Assembly (NCBI GenBank): GCA_965153455.1
Contig: OZ234493.1
Coordinates: 5,270,001-5,334,000 of the forward strand
Length of the DNA: 64,000 nucleotides
Direction of reading: 5' to 3'
Origin: Sphagnum compactum
Lineage: Eukaryota; Bryophyta; Sphagnopsida; Sphagnales
The stretch's first letter is position 1, and each line of letters opens with the position of its first letter. Positions 1-10,722 of this stretch are shown here, one piece after another. A program made the translations under genes and the position numbers. Below the pieces are notes generated by a model. The model made no database searches, was not told the origin of the DNA, and saw nothing but the letters and a program-made list of their open reading frames with translations.

Positions 1-149
1 TCAATACAAGTGACACCATGAGGAACATACCTTCTAAGGGTTTTGAGTTCGTATTATAAGAAGCCCTGTTGACAACACTAGGAGCCCCATTCTCTTGTTG
101 TTTCTCCTGTTCCTTTCTATTCTTTGTGGACTCTTCATGGAACTCGAGG

Positions 150-433
150 ACTCGTTCGTTATCAAGCACCACCCAACAACCACTACTATTTAGGTGGAAT
201 AGACCAAACGAATTTCATGTATCCAAGGTATGGCATTACCCAATTTCATATGGTAATGTGTATGTCAAGAAGCTAGAGGTTGTAGAACTTTGTTTGACAA
301 AATGTTTTTTTCCTTTCACAACAAACAGTGCAATTGACCAATTCAACTGGCAATTTACCCATCTTGAAGAGCATTATGGCAAGGGTGGGGAATATAATCG
401 TGCTTTTGAGTGACAACATGCTTTTCTACCAAG
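150..433 (+). pseudogene. MAP kinase fragment, C-terminal part (broken)
   Basis: Fragment of a plant group-D (TDY-type) MAP kinase, from the region after the kinase core. Reading forward there is a degenerate match to the EYHPQML-type segment, then GGIDQTNFMYP, then SAIDQFNWQFTHLEEHYGKG and an altered KHASLPR (QHAFLPR). The last two parts are separated by 101 bases (228-328) that begin GT, end AG and split a serine codon as AG|T, so an intron is preserved. A second donor-like GTGAGG follows at 434. An in-frame stop precedes QHAFLPR, so the copy is dead. Retention of the intron shows capture from genomic DNA, not a retrocopy. The preceding part of the same protein lies in the opposite orientation at 672-1059. 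Family assignment rests on my recognition of the motifs; no alignment was run. Confidence 0.72.
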
Positions 434-671
434 GTGAGGCATATTCGATACTCATTAATCAGTTTACTTGTGCAACACCATTTTACAAAAGCAAAAACTA
501 AAATAAGAGGTTGTAGACCATATGTGTGTACTCACTCAATTGAAGGTCTAACATTTGACATTATTAGCTCTCATGATCTAATCACATAATATAGATGTTG
601 TGACTTGTTCATTACAACAAAAGGTGTCCTTGTACGTTAAGTGATTTCACTGGGCAAATAAATTATGGACA

Positions 672-1059
672 TACTTCATAGTAGATGAGCTCCCCGACAT
701 CTTCCTTGTTGATCCTTTATCTTTCAAATTCAAATTCCATTTTAGTTAAAGGTTCTTGGTCAACTTTTGCAAGTCCTTTGAAATAAGGATCTGCCAAAGC
801 CTGCACAAGACATGTAACAAACTTATTATAGAGTGTACTTACAATGAAGCCCCTAAGAAAATGCCAGATTTAGATTATTGTTCCATACTAGATTCAGATT
901 TTATAATCCATAGTGCAGAGTGCAAAATTCTCACGTCTAAAGTTTGGTGATCATCTATCTAGCTACCTCTTCTATTGTAAACCGGTCTTTTGGGTCAAAT
1001 GTAAGCAATCTTTCCAAAATTCAAACTCCCAGAGGGTTTGCATTGGCAAAAATATTCCT
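672..1059 (-). pseudogene. MAP kinase fragment, kinase C-lobe to linker (broken, inverted)
   Basis: Minus-strand remnant of a group-D plant MAP kinase. The first exon piece (about 1059-967) reads FANANPLGV, a stop, then ILERLLTFDPKDRFTIEE. An intron with GT at 966-965 and AG at 802-801 follows. The second piece (800 to about 672) reads ALADPYFKGLAKVDQEP, then KMEFEFER, a stop, and RINKEDVGELIYYEV. This is the segment ending at the kinase C-lobe and the MEFEFER linker that is typical of TDY-class kinases. Stops at two places make it non-functional. It ends almost exactly where the plus-strand fragment at 150-433 picks up the protein, so the two look like one captured gene segment rearranged by a local inversion. 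Confidence 0.75.
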
Positions 1060-1522
1060 AATAGACTAATGGCTTCAGCAAATGCACATAGAATAATTCT
1101 AGTGCTTAAAATAGGCAAAGATCATTACCAGCTTCAATCAATCAAGTCAAATTTTCAGAGATTAAGAGCCCAAATCTTCTTTTAGAACCCTAACAACAAC
1201 ATAAACTTAATATGAACATAAAATAGTCACTCAAATAATGATGAAAATTCTTGGAAATTCCACAACCAACACCTCATGACATGTTGATATCATGGAAATG
1301 GAAATGTCTAACGGTTTGTGCATAAGCATCATCAGTACATCAAAAAAAGTTCAGAGGCATGGATTTACATAACCCCAAACCCTAATTTCAAACCTAATCA
1401 ATCCCTCTGAGTAAAATCCTATTTGACAAGGGACCCGTGGGACTCCACAACCACTAATCTAATCTAAATTTTAAAATGCGTAATCCTCAAAAGGGGATCA
1501 AGGGGAATAAAACAAAAACCAC

Positions 1523-1731
1523 CTTGACATGTGCCTCATAGTTATTGGGATTGCCAGCCACTGCAACCTCCAACTGCTCCAGTTGCACACTACCTTGCCC
1601 ATCATCACTCTCGTCTTCAGAGCCGAAATCGAAAGCCTTAGAGCTAGGATCATCATTTTCATCATCCTTGTGTTGGCCCCCACTAGCAGCATGTATAGAA
1701 TGTAGTGAAACAACATTAATAAGGTCTTCCC
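1523..1731 (-). pseudogene. isolated exon resembling SART3/PRP24-like N-terminus
   Basis: A 209-base open segment on the minus strand bounded by a good acceptor (CTTCTTGCAG before 1731) and a donor (AAG|GTGG after 1523). It encodes 69 codons without a stop: an acidic stretch (KDDENDDPSS, GSEDESDDGQG) followed by LEQLEVAVAGNPNNYEAHVK. The last part resembles the start of the first HAT repeat in plant SART3 (U4/U6 snRNP recycling factor), where a leucine-rich stretch, NP, NYDAHV and then YIK follow. I could not find the next HAT exon on the minus strand before the MAP kinase fragment begins, so I treat it as a captured orphan exon. It could instead be a real exon of a gene with long introns. 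The identification is tentative. Confidence 0.4.
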
Positions 1732-4700
1732 CTGCAAGAAGGATGGATTTCAGTTATAATTGTTTGCACAATCCCAACAATGATAGTATTAACCATAGTA
1801 ACCAAGATTGCATAGCTAAAGGCCAGAGTTCAAAGAACACACTATTGTTAACTTATAAATGGACCAATTAACTTACAACTGCATAGATCGATCCATAGGA
1901 GGATTAGCAAAAATCAACTACAACGCATCAATCTTAGGTTTCCAAAAACATTGTACACATATGATAATTCCTTTCAATCAACGCAATTTGTTGTTAGTAC
2001 TCTACCTTTTCACAGGCTAACAATTGAATTCAAAATAACTGCCACAACAATCAAACACATATCATACAGAAAGGGAAGGGAACGACATCATGGCACTGGC
2101 CAAAGTACTATAACTTTTATTCTTCTTGAAACAAAATAAACTTCTATACACCCCCCCCCCTCGTGCACCCACCCACCCACCCACCATCTCCTCCATATGC
2201 ATATTCATTCAAATCCACAAGTATAAAGTTGTTAGATGATCATTGGTTGTCTTAATAACAATTCCAATGATGACACCATGTTGCACTTGTCAATCATGAT
2301 CAATGAGCAAAACTTTCAATTTATACACAATGGGTGGCATGACTTATGAGTCCCAAAACCGACAATCCCAACAAACATAGTAATCCTGACAAACAATGCA
2401 ACTTTGCATTATGCATTAGGATCTCTATGTGGGCCAAATACTTATGGAATAAAGACCCAAATATCACATAATAGAAACAAAGAACAAGATTTTATGTTCT
2501 TGTTTTCTTGAAATGCAATGATTGTTATGCACATCTGACCAGTAGGTAAATACAAACTTTCACAAAGAAATATGATCCAATGTATTAATAACAAAACAAT
2601 TGGAAATCACAGTCCATTACGATTCAATGGAGGTAATAACATGTTTGATGCCATCATCTACATGAGCAGAAAGCTTACAAATAATTCATTGCCCTGGACC
2701 TTATGATTTGATGGCAACATGGGGAATTTGATGGCCCTTACATGACAAACATGTATGTAAGCAACCTAGGACCTACTTAACAAAACATATGAAGAACCTA
2801 ACTTGCCCCAACTTTAGTAGTAATGTCCAGACACTACTATGTCACCTATACAAAATTGTTGCCCCCATTGGCAAGTGAGAGTTTGATCAAACACGAAGCA
2901 AGTTTGTGTGCATAGTAGGATGTAGAAGTCTGCCCCTTCTTCATTTCCTTCCTTTTATAAATAATAAATAATAAAGTTTAAATAAAAAATAATTATTCAA
3001 GTATTGTAATTCTAACTTATAAATAAATTAAACAATTACAATGATTTCATTTTCAATCTTCATAAATAAGATTCAATTCAATGTGAATTCAATAGTGCTT
3101 TCATTAAATAATTAACAAAGATATTTTTATTGCATAAAACATATGTTCAATTTTGAAAAATTGTCAATTTTGTTTTCCTCAATATGATTATGGACAATTT
3201 TTAAAAAAACCTTTTGTGATGATATTCAAAATGTAATCACCCATAAATAGTTTTACCCACATTTGCATGTAGAAGAATTATAGACTTGTAAAATTTTTAA
3301 TTTCTTTCAATATTCATTGAAAATTTATCAATTTTAAATTTGATAAAATGTGAGTTTTTTGGGAAAAAGCCATTGTTCGTGTTCCCCCCCTTTAAATTGG
3401 CAAAATTTAGCCACTAAATAAATAAATATATATATATGACCATTTGTTCTCAAAATCATATTTGTTTAACAACATTAGTTATAAATTAATAAAAATGATT
3501 AATTTGCACAACTTTGAAAAAAAATTCACAACATATTATTTATATTATTATTTCTAAAAATGTAGCAATACATGTTACCTTTGTAAAAAAAAAGAAACAT
3601 GATTTGGTGATATTTTGGCATTAAATAGTTGGATTACCTCCCCCTCAAGTCTACAATATCTTTAGTGGCTAAATTTTGCAAGTTGGTGGTTCTTTTAGGG
3701 GAATTAAAAAAAAATTAAAATTCAAAAAACAATTTCGAGGGGGTCTTTTAAAAAATAAAAAATAAATGTGAGTAAAAGTATAAAGTACTATATATTAGTT
3801 ATTGGGTAAAAGGTGTAATTTAATTATTTATAAAATATGATATTATATATTCAAAAATTACATTAATAAAAATTATTTAATATTTATAATTTTAAAAAAT
3901 AGTTGGTTTAAATATGTGTATATTTAAATTATGTAATAATAGGGTAAAAAATAGGTTAAATAATCATCTAAAACATTCCAAAAAATGTCATATTTGATGC
4001 ACATGGTTTAAAATTCCAACATTTAATGACCCCTATGAGAATAATGCAAGTTTAATGAATCATTGCCACAAAATTGAAAATAATAGTATTAACAATATGT
4101 TGATCTCATTATTATGATATCACCATTTTTTTAAATTAAAAATAATAATTAGAATAATTCATCTCTAAATATTTAAAGATAAATTTGTAACAAGACAAGT
4201 TTTAAAAAAATGTTGAATATGATAAACTATAAATAAAAATATACCCAAAAAACAAATCTAACTAGTAATGGATTTAACACATTCAAAATTAATTATTCAA
4301 CTCATGTGCAAATGTTGATAATTCAATGGATGTGAGGTCATTATAAATTATTGCTTCTGTTTTATTAAATTATGATAAAATGTAAAATACAACCCATGAG
4401 CAATGGTTTCAACATGACAAAATTGTATAATTCAATTCATGTACCATGTTGATAGTTGAAGAAATGTAAAGAAAATCATTGACCATTACAGTGCAATGTG
4501 TAAATAAAATTAAATGTTACCTTATTTTTTACATCAACAATTTGAAATTATTAAAAAATAAAGTAAAGTGACTTCTTATGTAAGTGCAAGGTGTGGCTTA
4601 TGAGTAACATTTTCCACTTGTTATCAAACCTTGATTCAATTTATGTTAGATGTTAATAGTTGAAAAATTGTTTAAAAAATGATTAAACAATATTACCACT

Positions 4701-4956
4701 TTTGCACGGAGTCTAAGGTTAAGATATTTTATATGTCAGAATTTTTTCCACTATTATAAAATTCAACGTGGAGGAAAAAATCTAGTGCTAGTGAACAAGA
4801 CAATCATTGTTTTCACTATGGAAATTATGCACAAATAACTAAAAAATAATTTCACTTGCTATTTGTGCATGATGATAATAAGTCAAATAGTGGTCAAATT
4901 GGACAAATAGTTGCAATATGTGGCAGTGAAAAAGCCTAAGAGTTCAACTTACATTA
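1732..4956. other. AT-rich intergenic DNA, no gene seen
   Basis: No supported coding region. It contains a C-rich simple repeat near 2150-2185 and long A/T-rich stretches from about 2940 onward with homopolymer runs. Short ORFs here have no recognisable motif and AT-driven composition. Confidence 0.6.
2150..2185. repeat. C-rich simple repeat
   Basis: A run of C residues followed by repeated CCCA units (CACCCACCCACCC). Simple sequence only. Confidence 0.9.
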
Positions 4957-5459
4957 TCTATTATATAATTCCGCTCAGTCCTTATTATGGTACTTTTGAA
5001 TGGTCCTCCACTCAGTAACTTTGTGGACAGGGGCCTGGGAGAATGGGAGTGGCTGGGGCCTGGGAGTACTAATTTTTTTTTTTTAATATATTAATTCCGC
5101 TCATGGTCCTCCAAAATGGTACTTTTGAATGGCACTTTGTTACACACAGCCGATCACTTTGTGTAACACGCCCAAAAACCTACCTACTTTGGTTTTGGCT
5201 CCCTCCTTCTTTCCCCATTCGTTCAATTACCCTCCCTTTTTCTCTTCCGTTCCTCTCAACCACACTCTCACTGCGTTCCCTCTTTGTTACACACAGCCGA
5301 TCACTTTGTGTAACACGCCTCGCTCAAGCGTCGGGCAAGACAAAAAGCACTCGCTGCGCCTCCACCTTCCACTCTGCCTGAAACCTTGCCCTCTCAAGAA
5401 TCTCTGAGGTCACGTCACGGGGGACTTCACAGTGGCCTTCGGCCACGGGCACCCACTAG
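4957..5459 (+). mobile_element. non-autonomous Helitron, about 0.5 kb
   Basis: The left end is TCTATTATATA directly after an A (A|TC at 4956/4957), a start common in plant Helitrons. The right end has a perfect hairpin GTGGCC-TTC-GGCCAC at 5432-5446, then 9 bases, then CTAG (5456-5459) followed by T (5460). This is the TC...hairpin...CTRR structure with insertion between A and T, and no terminal inverted repeat or target duplication, as expected. There is no Rep/helicase ORF, so it is non-autonomous. Inside are two copies of a 38-base unit (5135-5172 and 5282-5319) that carries GTTACAC and GTGTAAC as an inverted pair, and a partial duplication of the head: AATTCCGCTCA occurs near 4968 and again near 5093, the second just after a T run. 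Confidence 0.7.
5135..5319. repeat. two 38-bp direct repeats with internal inverted repeat, inside the Helitron
   Basis: Identical 38-base units at 5135-5172 and 5282-5319. Each contains GTTACACACAG... and ...CTTTGTGTAAC arms able to pair. The intervening DNA is C/T-rich. Confidence 0.85.
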
Positions 5460-6409
5460 TTTGCATTAATTGTGTTCATTATTTGTATTGTAAAAAACAT
5501 AGATGTCATGCACATTATTTAACCACGAATGTTATAAGCCTATTCGTATTGTTTAAACATAGATGTTGTATGTCTATTCATGTTGTCTACACATGAAAGT
5601 TGTGCACATGACTTTCGTATTTAAATAATGCATGACATTCATGTTTAAATACATGAATTTATGAAATAATATATTTTGCATAGATTTGAAACCCATGAAA
5701 CGTATAACTTGTGATGGTATTTAGGAATATGAATGTTTTTACATCTGATACGTTACCTTTATTATTTAAATGAATAAGGGATTGTGTAAATGATAAACAC
5801 CTATAATCTATACTTATATATATTTTAAAATATATACCTTTATTATTTAATTCTAAAAAATCACTACATTTATATCTAGGTGTAAAATATCATTTGCTCC
5901 TAAAAAATAATTGAAAGGTCTTTCCACCTTTCATGATGTACATATGCTTAAACTTGTGACAAGGTTGGTTTCATATTTTACAAAGGGTAAAACTAATAGA
6001 CAAAAGGCCATTTCAAAATATGAGATAGTAATAGGGGAAAAAAACATTCCAAAGATGTAAGGCCAAGACTATCACCTTGTTTTAGGCACTTTATTTTGAG
6101 AAAGTCCCTCACCATGTAGGTTGACCTTACATTTATTGTAAATATAGGAACATTTGGTTATGTGTTTGTTTTGAAACAATTTAAGAAAAAACCATGTACA
6201 AGGCAATTGTAAAAGAAATGAGAGAAGGAAGGTGAAAAGAACAGGAAGACAAATGATAAAAGATAACAACAAATATAAGGGTTTCAACAAATTGAATAGT
6301 TCAAGAAGTTGTTGCGAAATGTGCTAAAACACAAATTGTTATAACTTGAATTTTAATCATTATAAGGGTGTCATAGGCACACAAATTACAAAGATAAATG
6401 ACAAAAAAA
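5460..6409. other. AT-rich intergenic DNA, no gene seen
   Basis: Nothing recognisable. Around 5490-5700 a loosely repeated phrase (ATAGATGTTGTATG / CATGAATGTTATAAG types) suggests an old, very degenerate tandem repeat. Confidence 0.5.
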
Positions 6410-6800
6410 CAAGTTTAAGTTTAAATCCAAAATACGAAATAAACAAACCGAGATTACATAAAGGTTATAACCAATAACACAAAATGTGCAAGAACAAAGT
6501 ACACACATATATTTATTGTAATAAAATAAAAAACGTGAACACAAAAAGAACTTAATATGGAACTATTATGTAAGATCATATTTCAAACTAATGTTGAATA
6601 AACTAAAGGAATGGGGGGTTTTAAATTTATAACCCTTTTGGAAACTTAATTCAATTTTTTTCATAAATGTTTCCATGTGCCTATCGACTAAGGAAACTTT
6701 TTAAAAGGCTTATTAATTACAAGTTAATTAAGAATGAACTAATAGTTAACTATGGTCATGGATGAACATTCATATGAATGAATTCCATTTGTCATGTGAA
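6410..6800 (-). mobile_element. degenerate solo LTR or LTR fragment related to the gypsy element at 25.8-33.2 kb
   Basis: On the plus strand this stretch follows the same order of landmarks as 25850-26500: a ...TGTGCAAGA... segment, TTTCAAACTAATGTTGAA..AACTAAAGGAA, a reversed TATA-type box with ...ACCC/CCTTTTGG, a run of AATTA-type words, and a TCATGGATGA...ATGAATGAATTCCAT end. No pol sequence adjoins it, so it looks like a solo or truncated LTR. Alignment by eye only; ends are approximate. Confidence 0.45.
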
Positions 6801-7149
6801 AATGGCGTGCATGACAAAAGAAGGTAGGTGATCAATTTCATTACGATTTTTAGGCAAACTTGTGAACAAATATATATGTACAAATACAAGGCATGAATCT
6901 TGGATTACACAATGGGGTTTTAACAAGAGGTTAAATAATAAGCACGGGCTAGGCAATAGGCATGAAAACATTAAATAGTAAAGTTGTTGCCTTCTAATGA
7001 CCAATCGCAAGAAAAAACAAAATATAATAACTTCAAACATAATAAAAGACTAATGTAACTAAGAGAGTTTAGAACATAAGATTATGGTGAATTTGAATAA
7101 CAAAAGAATGGAAGGGACATAAGCCCACAATGATCTAGAGGAACGCTAA

Positions 7150-7560
7150 GAACATAATTATTATAAGGAACACAATACCACAATGATAATTAATAACACA
7201 AAAATATGACCATCAAGATGAACCCCATACCATGGTGATTAAAAAGAACACAAAACCATGGTGCATATAAAAACACCAAGAACATTAAAAAGGAACATTA
7301 AACCATAATGATTAAAAATAACATCGAGAACATGATGATGATAAAGAGGAACACCAAAAGCATGGTAATTAAGAGGAAAACAAAAACATATTGATTAAGA
7401 GGAACACAAGAACATGGTGATGAAAAACACTAAAACCATGGTGACTAGGAGGAACACAAAGACCGCAACGATCAAAAGGAACACTAAACCATGATAATTA
7501 AAAGGAACATGAAGACCACAATGAGGAACACTAGAACCATGACATTAAGAAAAACAATTC
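7150..7560. repeat. degenerate minisatellite, unit about 30 bp
   Basis: Many imperfect repeats of an A-rich phrase of the type GGAACACAAAACCATGGTGA + TTAAGA, with variable spacing. It begins with looser copies near 7120. Confidence 0.7.
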
Positions 7561-8999
7561 TTACACACAAAATTTTAAAAACTTGCACAAATGCTTAGTG
7601 AATGAGATGATTTCACACCTATTACCAATTTTTTCAAACTTTAAATTAGTTTAAATTTTAGCCATATGTTTAAAAGTGAACAATTAATTTGAAAAAAATT
7701 GATCGTTGTTTTCCTCGTTGACCTCAACGATGAAACTAGGTAGAATCATTAGTCAACATATGATTGTTTGGTTATAGGTGGCAAAGTAAACTTTCATGGG
7801 TTATTATGTGTATGAAAGGTTTTTTTCTCATTTTTGACCATTCAAATTTTAGAGGGGCATATTTTTCTCATTTTTTTAGATGTTTTGATAAATTTAAAGT
7901 TGGGTGCGTGCGTTATAATCCTATTCATTTTATTTTTAAACCCCATAAACAAAGGAAACGAATCGAATTAGAAGGAAATGACTAATCCATTAAATGTTTA
8001 GTAAGGAACCATTCTTCTTTAATGTACATAATAAAGTCTTGATAATAAGGTTTTATTCGATGTAAAAATGGGGGCAAGCTAATAGGGTGGGAATTTATGA
8101 AACATAATTTTCCATGCTAGTAGAAGGAGCCCTTTTTGCATCACAAGATGCAATGCCTTCTTACAAGGTCATTACAAATAATATAACCTCCTCGTGGAAG
8201 ACCATGTTTAAAATATAATATGCATGTAACCAATGAGATGATTGAACATACACCAAAGAAGATTTTTTGTCCTTTGAGGGAGGGGTGTGAGGATGGACTT
8301 TTTTTCTTGTGTTCCCATATGTTCCCAATGATGTTCCTCAAGTTCTCAGTGTGTTCCCCAAGGGTGTTCCCAATAACACCTTCTTCTTATCCCATACCTT
8401 TTGCCCAAAGTTCTCCCCTTTTGACCTATATAGGTGACCCAAAGGGAAAACACCCTCTCTTCACATAAAAATTGTTATTTTGGGGAGCTTTCCAAGTTTC
8501 AAATTTTTTATACAAACGGGCCAATCAAACGGGCCATTAAATAATAATAATAATAACTTGGGATATTTAAATATTATTTAATTTAGTTGTTGAATAATAA
8601 CAATAATAAACTTGGGAGGCAGTTCATTTAATGAATATCATAGCCTAGGTTTAGTTTCCACACCGACAAAAGGTATAATTATTTTTTTCAAAAAATGAAT
8701 TTGTTTTTAAAATTTGAAATTATATTTTTTCCATCATTTACTCTACTAATGTGATATGAGTAGTGAAATTATTCAAAGCGTAGCCTACGCTAATTATGAT
8801 GATTTTCAACATGTCAACTTCATATTTTTCACAAAAATTCATTTCATTCTTTTGAGGATTATCTAACGACAAAACTGACCTTAGGGTAAGGTAGGTATCA
8901 ATTATCAACGCCAAGTTCATACCTGCCATATACTACCAGGAAAAAATCAGCCTGGGACCCAGGGGATGAGGCCTTTCCCTTGCACGTAATGGAGGCTGT
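7561..8999. other. intergenic, no gene seen
   Basis: AT-rich DNA with an (AAT)n microsatellite near 8541-8560 and again near 8596-8610. Small ORFs on both strands at 7764-8468 have no recognisable protein features. Confidence 0.5.
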
Positions 9000-10722
9000 C
9001 AAGTGGAGATTCGAGAACCCAGATGGCGTTCAAGTCGTAACCCTAACCCTAGGCCTGGAGTGAAGGAATCACCGTCCATTGTGGGAAGTGAAATCCAACT
9101 GTCAAAGAAAATGAAATCCTGTCCATTTGGCCGTCGGATTCATCTTGTTGCAATCGCGCCGTTTATGGATACCCTAGGAACTTGGTACCGTGACCGTCAG
9201 ATCGCAACGATTGTTTAGATGGCCGTTGATAGCAAGCCTTTGCGGCATTCGTGTCGTCCTCCTTCCCTTGCTGCCGCCTTTAGCCGAAACCTCGCTAACT
9301 CTCTTGATTTCTGATGAAGTTGCTGCTGTAGCGTTTGGATTGTGCGAGGAGCATCGGACTTTGATCGATCTACTTAGACAGCGATCTCACTTCGCGCTTT
9401 TTCATTGCCTAGTGCTGATTTTCTGGCTCTTCGGACCGAAAAACAAAAAAAAGAACAAGAAACTGAAGTCTTATTTTTTAGACGGTTGCCGTTTCCTGGC
9501 GGTCACTTTCTTTAGAAGAGCAGTAGTATCAAGATACATATTCGCCATACATACATATTCACCTTCTTGTGGTTTTTCTTGCCTGGCTGTGTTGGTTTTG
9601 CTCGTCGGAAAGCCGCGCGGGCACCAGCCGTTGACGCTCCGCTGCCTCACAATTGAAGGCCGTATGTACACTCACCCTACTGCTTGGTTTTGCTTTAGCA
9701 TATGATATCTCTAATTTGCTCGTGGATTTTGCATTAGCATATGATATCTTTGTTTCACTTGATGTAGTTGATTACGTCTCTTGTATGGACCTTGATCTCG
9801 TCGATCGGAAACATATTGCCTTTTCTTTGTTTACATTTTTCCCAGGGAAAAAAAAAGGAAAAAAGTTTGTAAGAAATACTGTTGGGGTAGATTTCATTTC
9901 TGTACCACTTTGTCTTGTTGCCTCTCGAAGTTTCAGTTGTAACCCCGGGCAAAAATAACTTTCTGATGCAGGGAGTGTGCATATTATGTGCAATGTAAGA
10001 CTGTATTCGTTTGGCTTTGTCTCTTTGACGTTTCGCCTTCTGCAGTTGTCTTTGTCAGCTGTAAGTTGTAGAGAGAATATAATCTGTTTTTTCTGTGTGC
10101 AGTGCACATATCAGGGCCCGGCCAGCTTCGACATTTGCGGCGTTGAAGAGGTAGCACACGTAAGGAGGGACATCCACCACCTCACTCTTGTGTAAACCTT
10201 TGTTCATTATAATTATAGATTGCTGCGAGGAGCTTGGACAAAGCGGGAGGGAGCTTAAAGTCAAGTATTTGAGTCAGTGAGCATGGGGGAGAGGGGAGTG
10301 GTGTGTCATTGGGGAGTAAGGGGAAAAAAAAAAGGAGACATGAATCCATGTGGAAAAGCAAAAGAGTCGAACATATTGGGATTATGCCCTTGTCTTAGTC
10401 GTGCATAGCTCGGGAGCTTCCTGGAGCAAAAGGAGGGAGCGATGGAGCTTGAGGGGCTTCGCTCGGACCAAATATGTCGCTCTTGGTTTGCCTCATAGCT
10501 TTTGCAAGAGCAGCTGTCTGCTAATGGAAAAATTCAAGACTTGCTTTCCACTAAACCATACCCCCGCTTGGTAGGAGATAATCATTAGACACAAAGACTA
10601 TGGTGTGATGAATCCAATGATGACACCTTCTCAATGTGTTTGTGGGGATGCTGGGTTTGTCCCCTTCTGTTTTTCTGTCTGAAGGTTATTTGCGACAGGA
10701 AGGAGTCCGCAGATCTCTGACA
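9000..10722 (+). promoter_or_regulatory. probable promoter and 5' UTR region of the SR gene
   Basis: Base composition becomes clearly richer in G+C from about 8940 up to the SR start codon, which suggests the transcribed and promoter region of that gene. A telo-box-like sequence AACCCTAACCCTAGG lies at 9039-9053; such boxes are known in promoters of plant translation and RNA-processing genes. Good intron acceptors (TGTGTGCAG at about 10095-10103 and others) allow one or more 5' UTR introns, as in many SR genes. The transcription start cannot be placed from sequence alone. Confidence 0.45.

Noticed and set aside
69-413. 114-codon plus-strand ORF at the left edge
   Set aside because: Its first two thirds are in the wrong frame for the MAP kinase fragment and read through the retained intron; only the last part is kinase-derived.
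5103-5407. Two 92-codon plus-strand ORFs
   Set aside because: They lie inside the non-autonomous Helitron and run through its direct repeats in two frames; no protein features.
9039-9053. Telomere-type sequence AACCCTAACCCTAGG
   Set aside because: Only two units, so not an interstitial telomere; better read as a telo-box promoter element.
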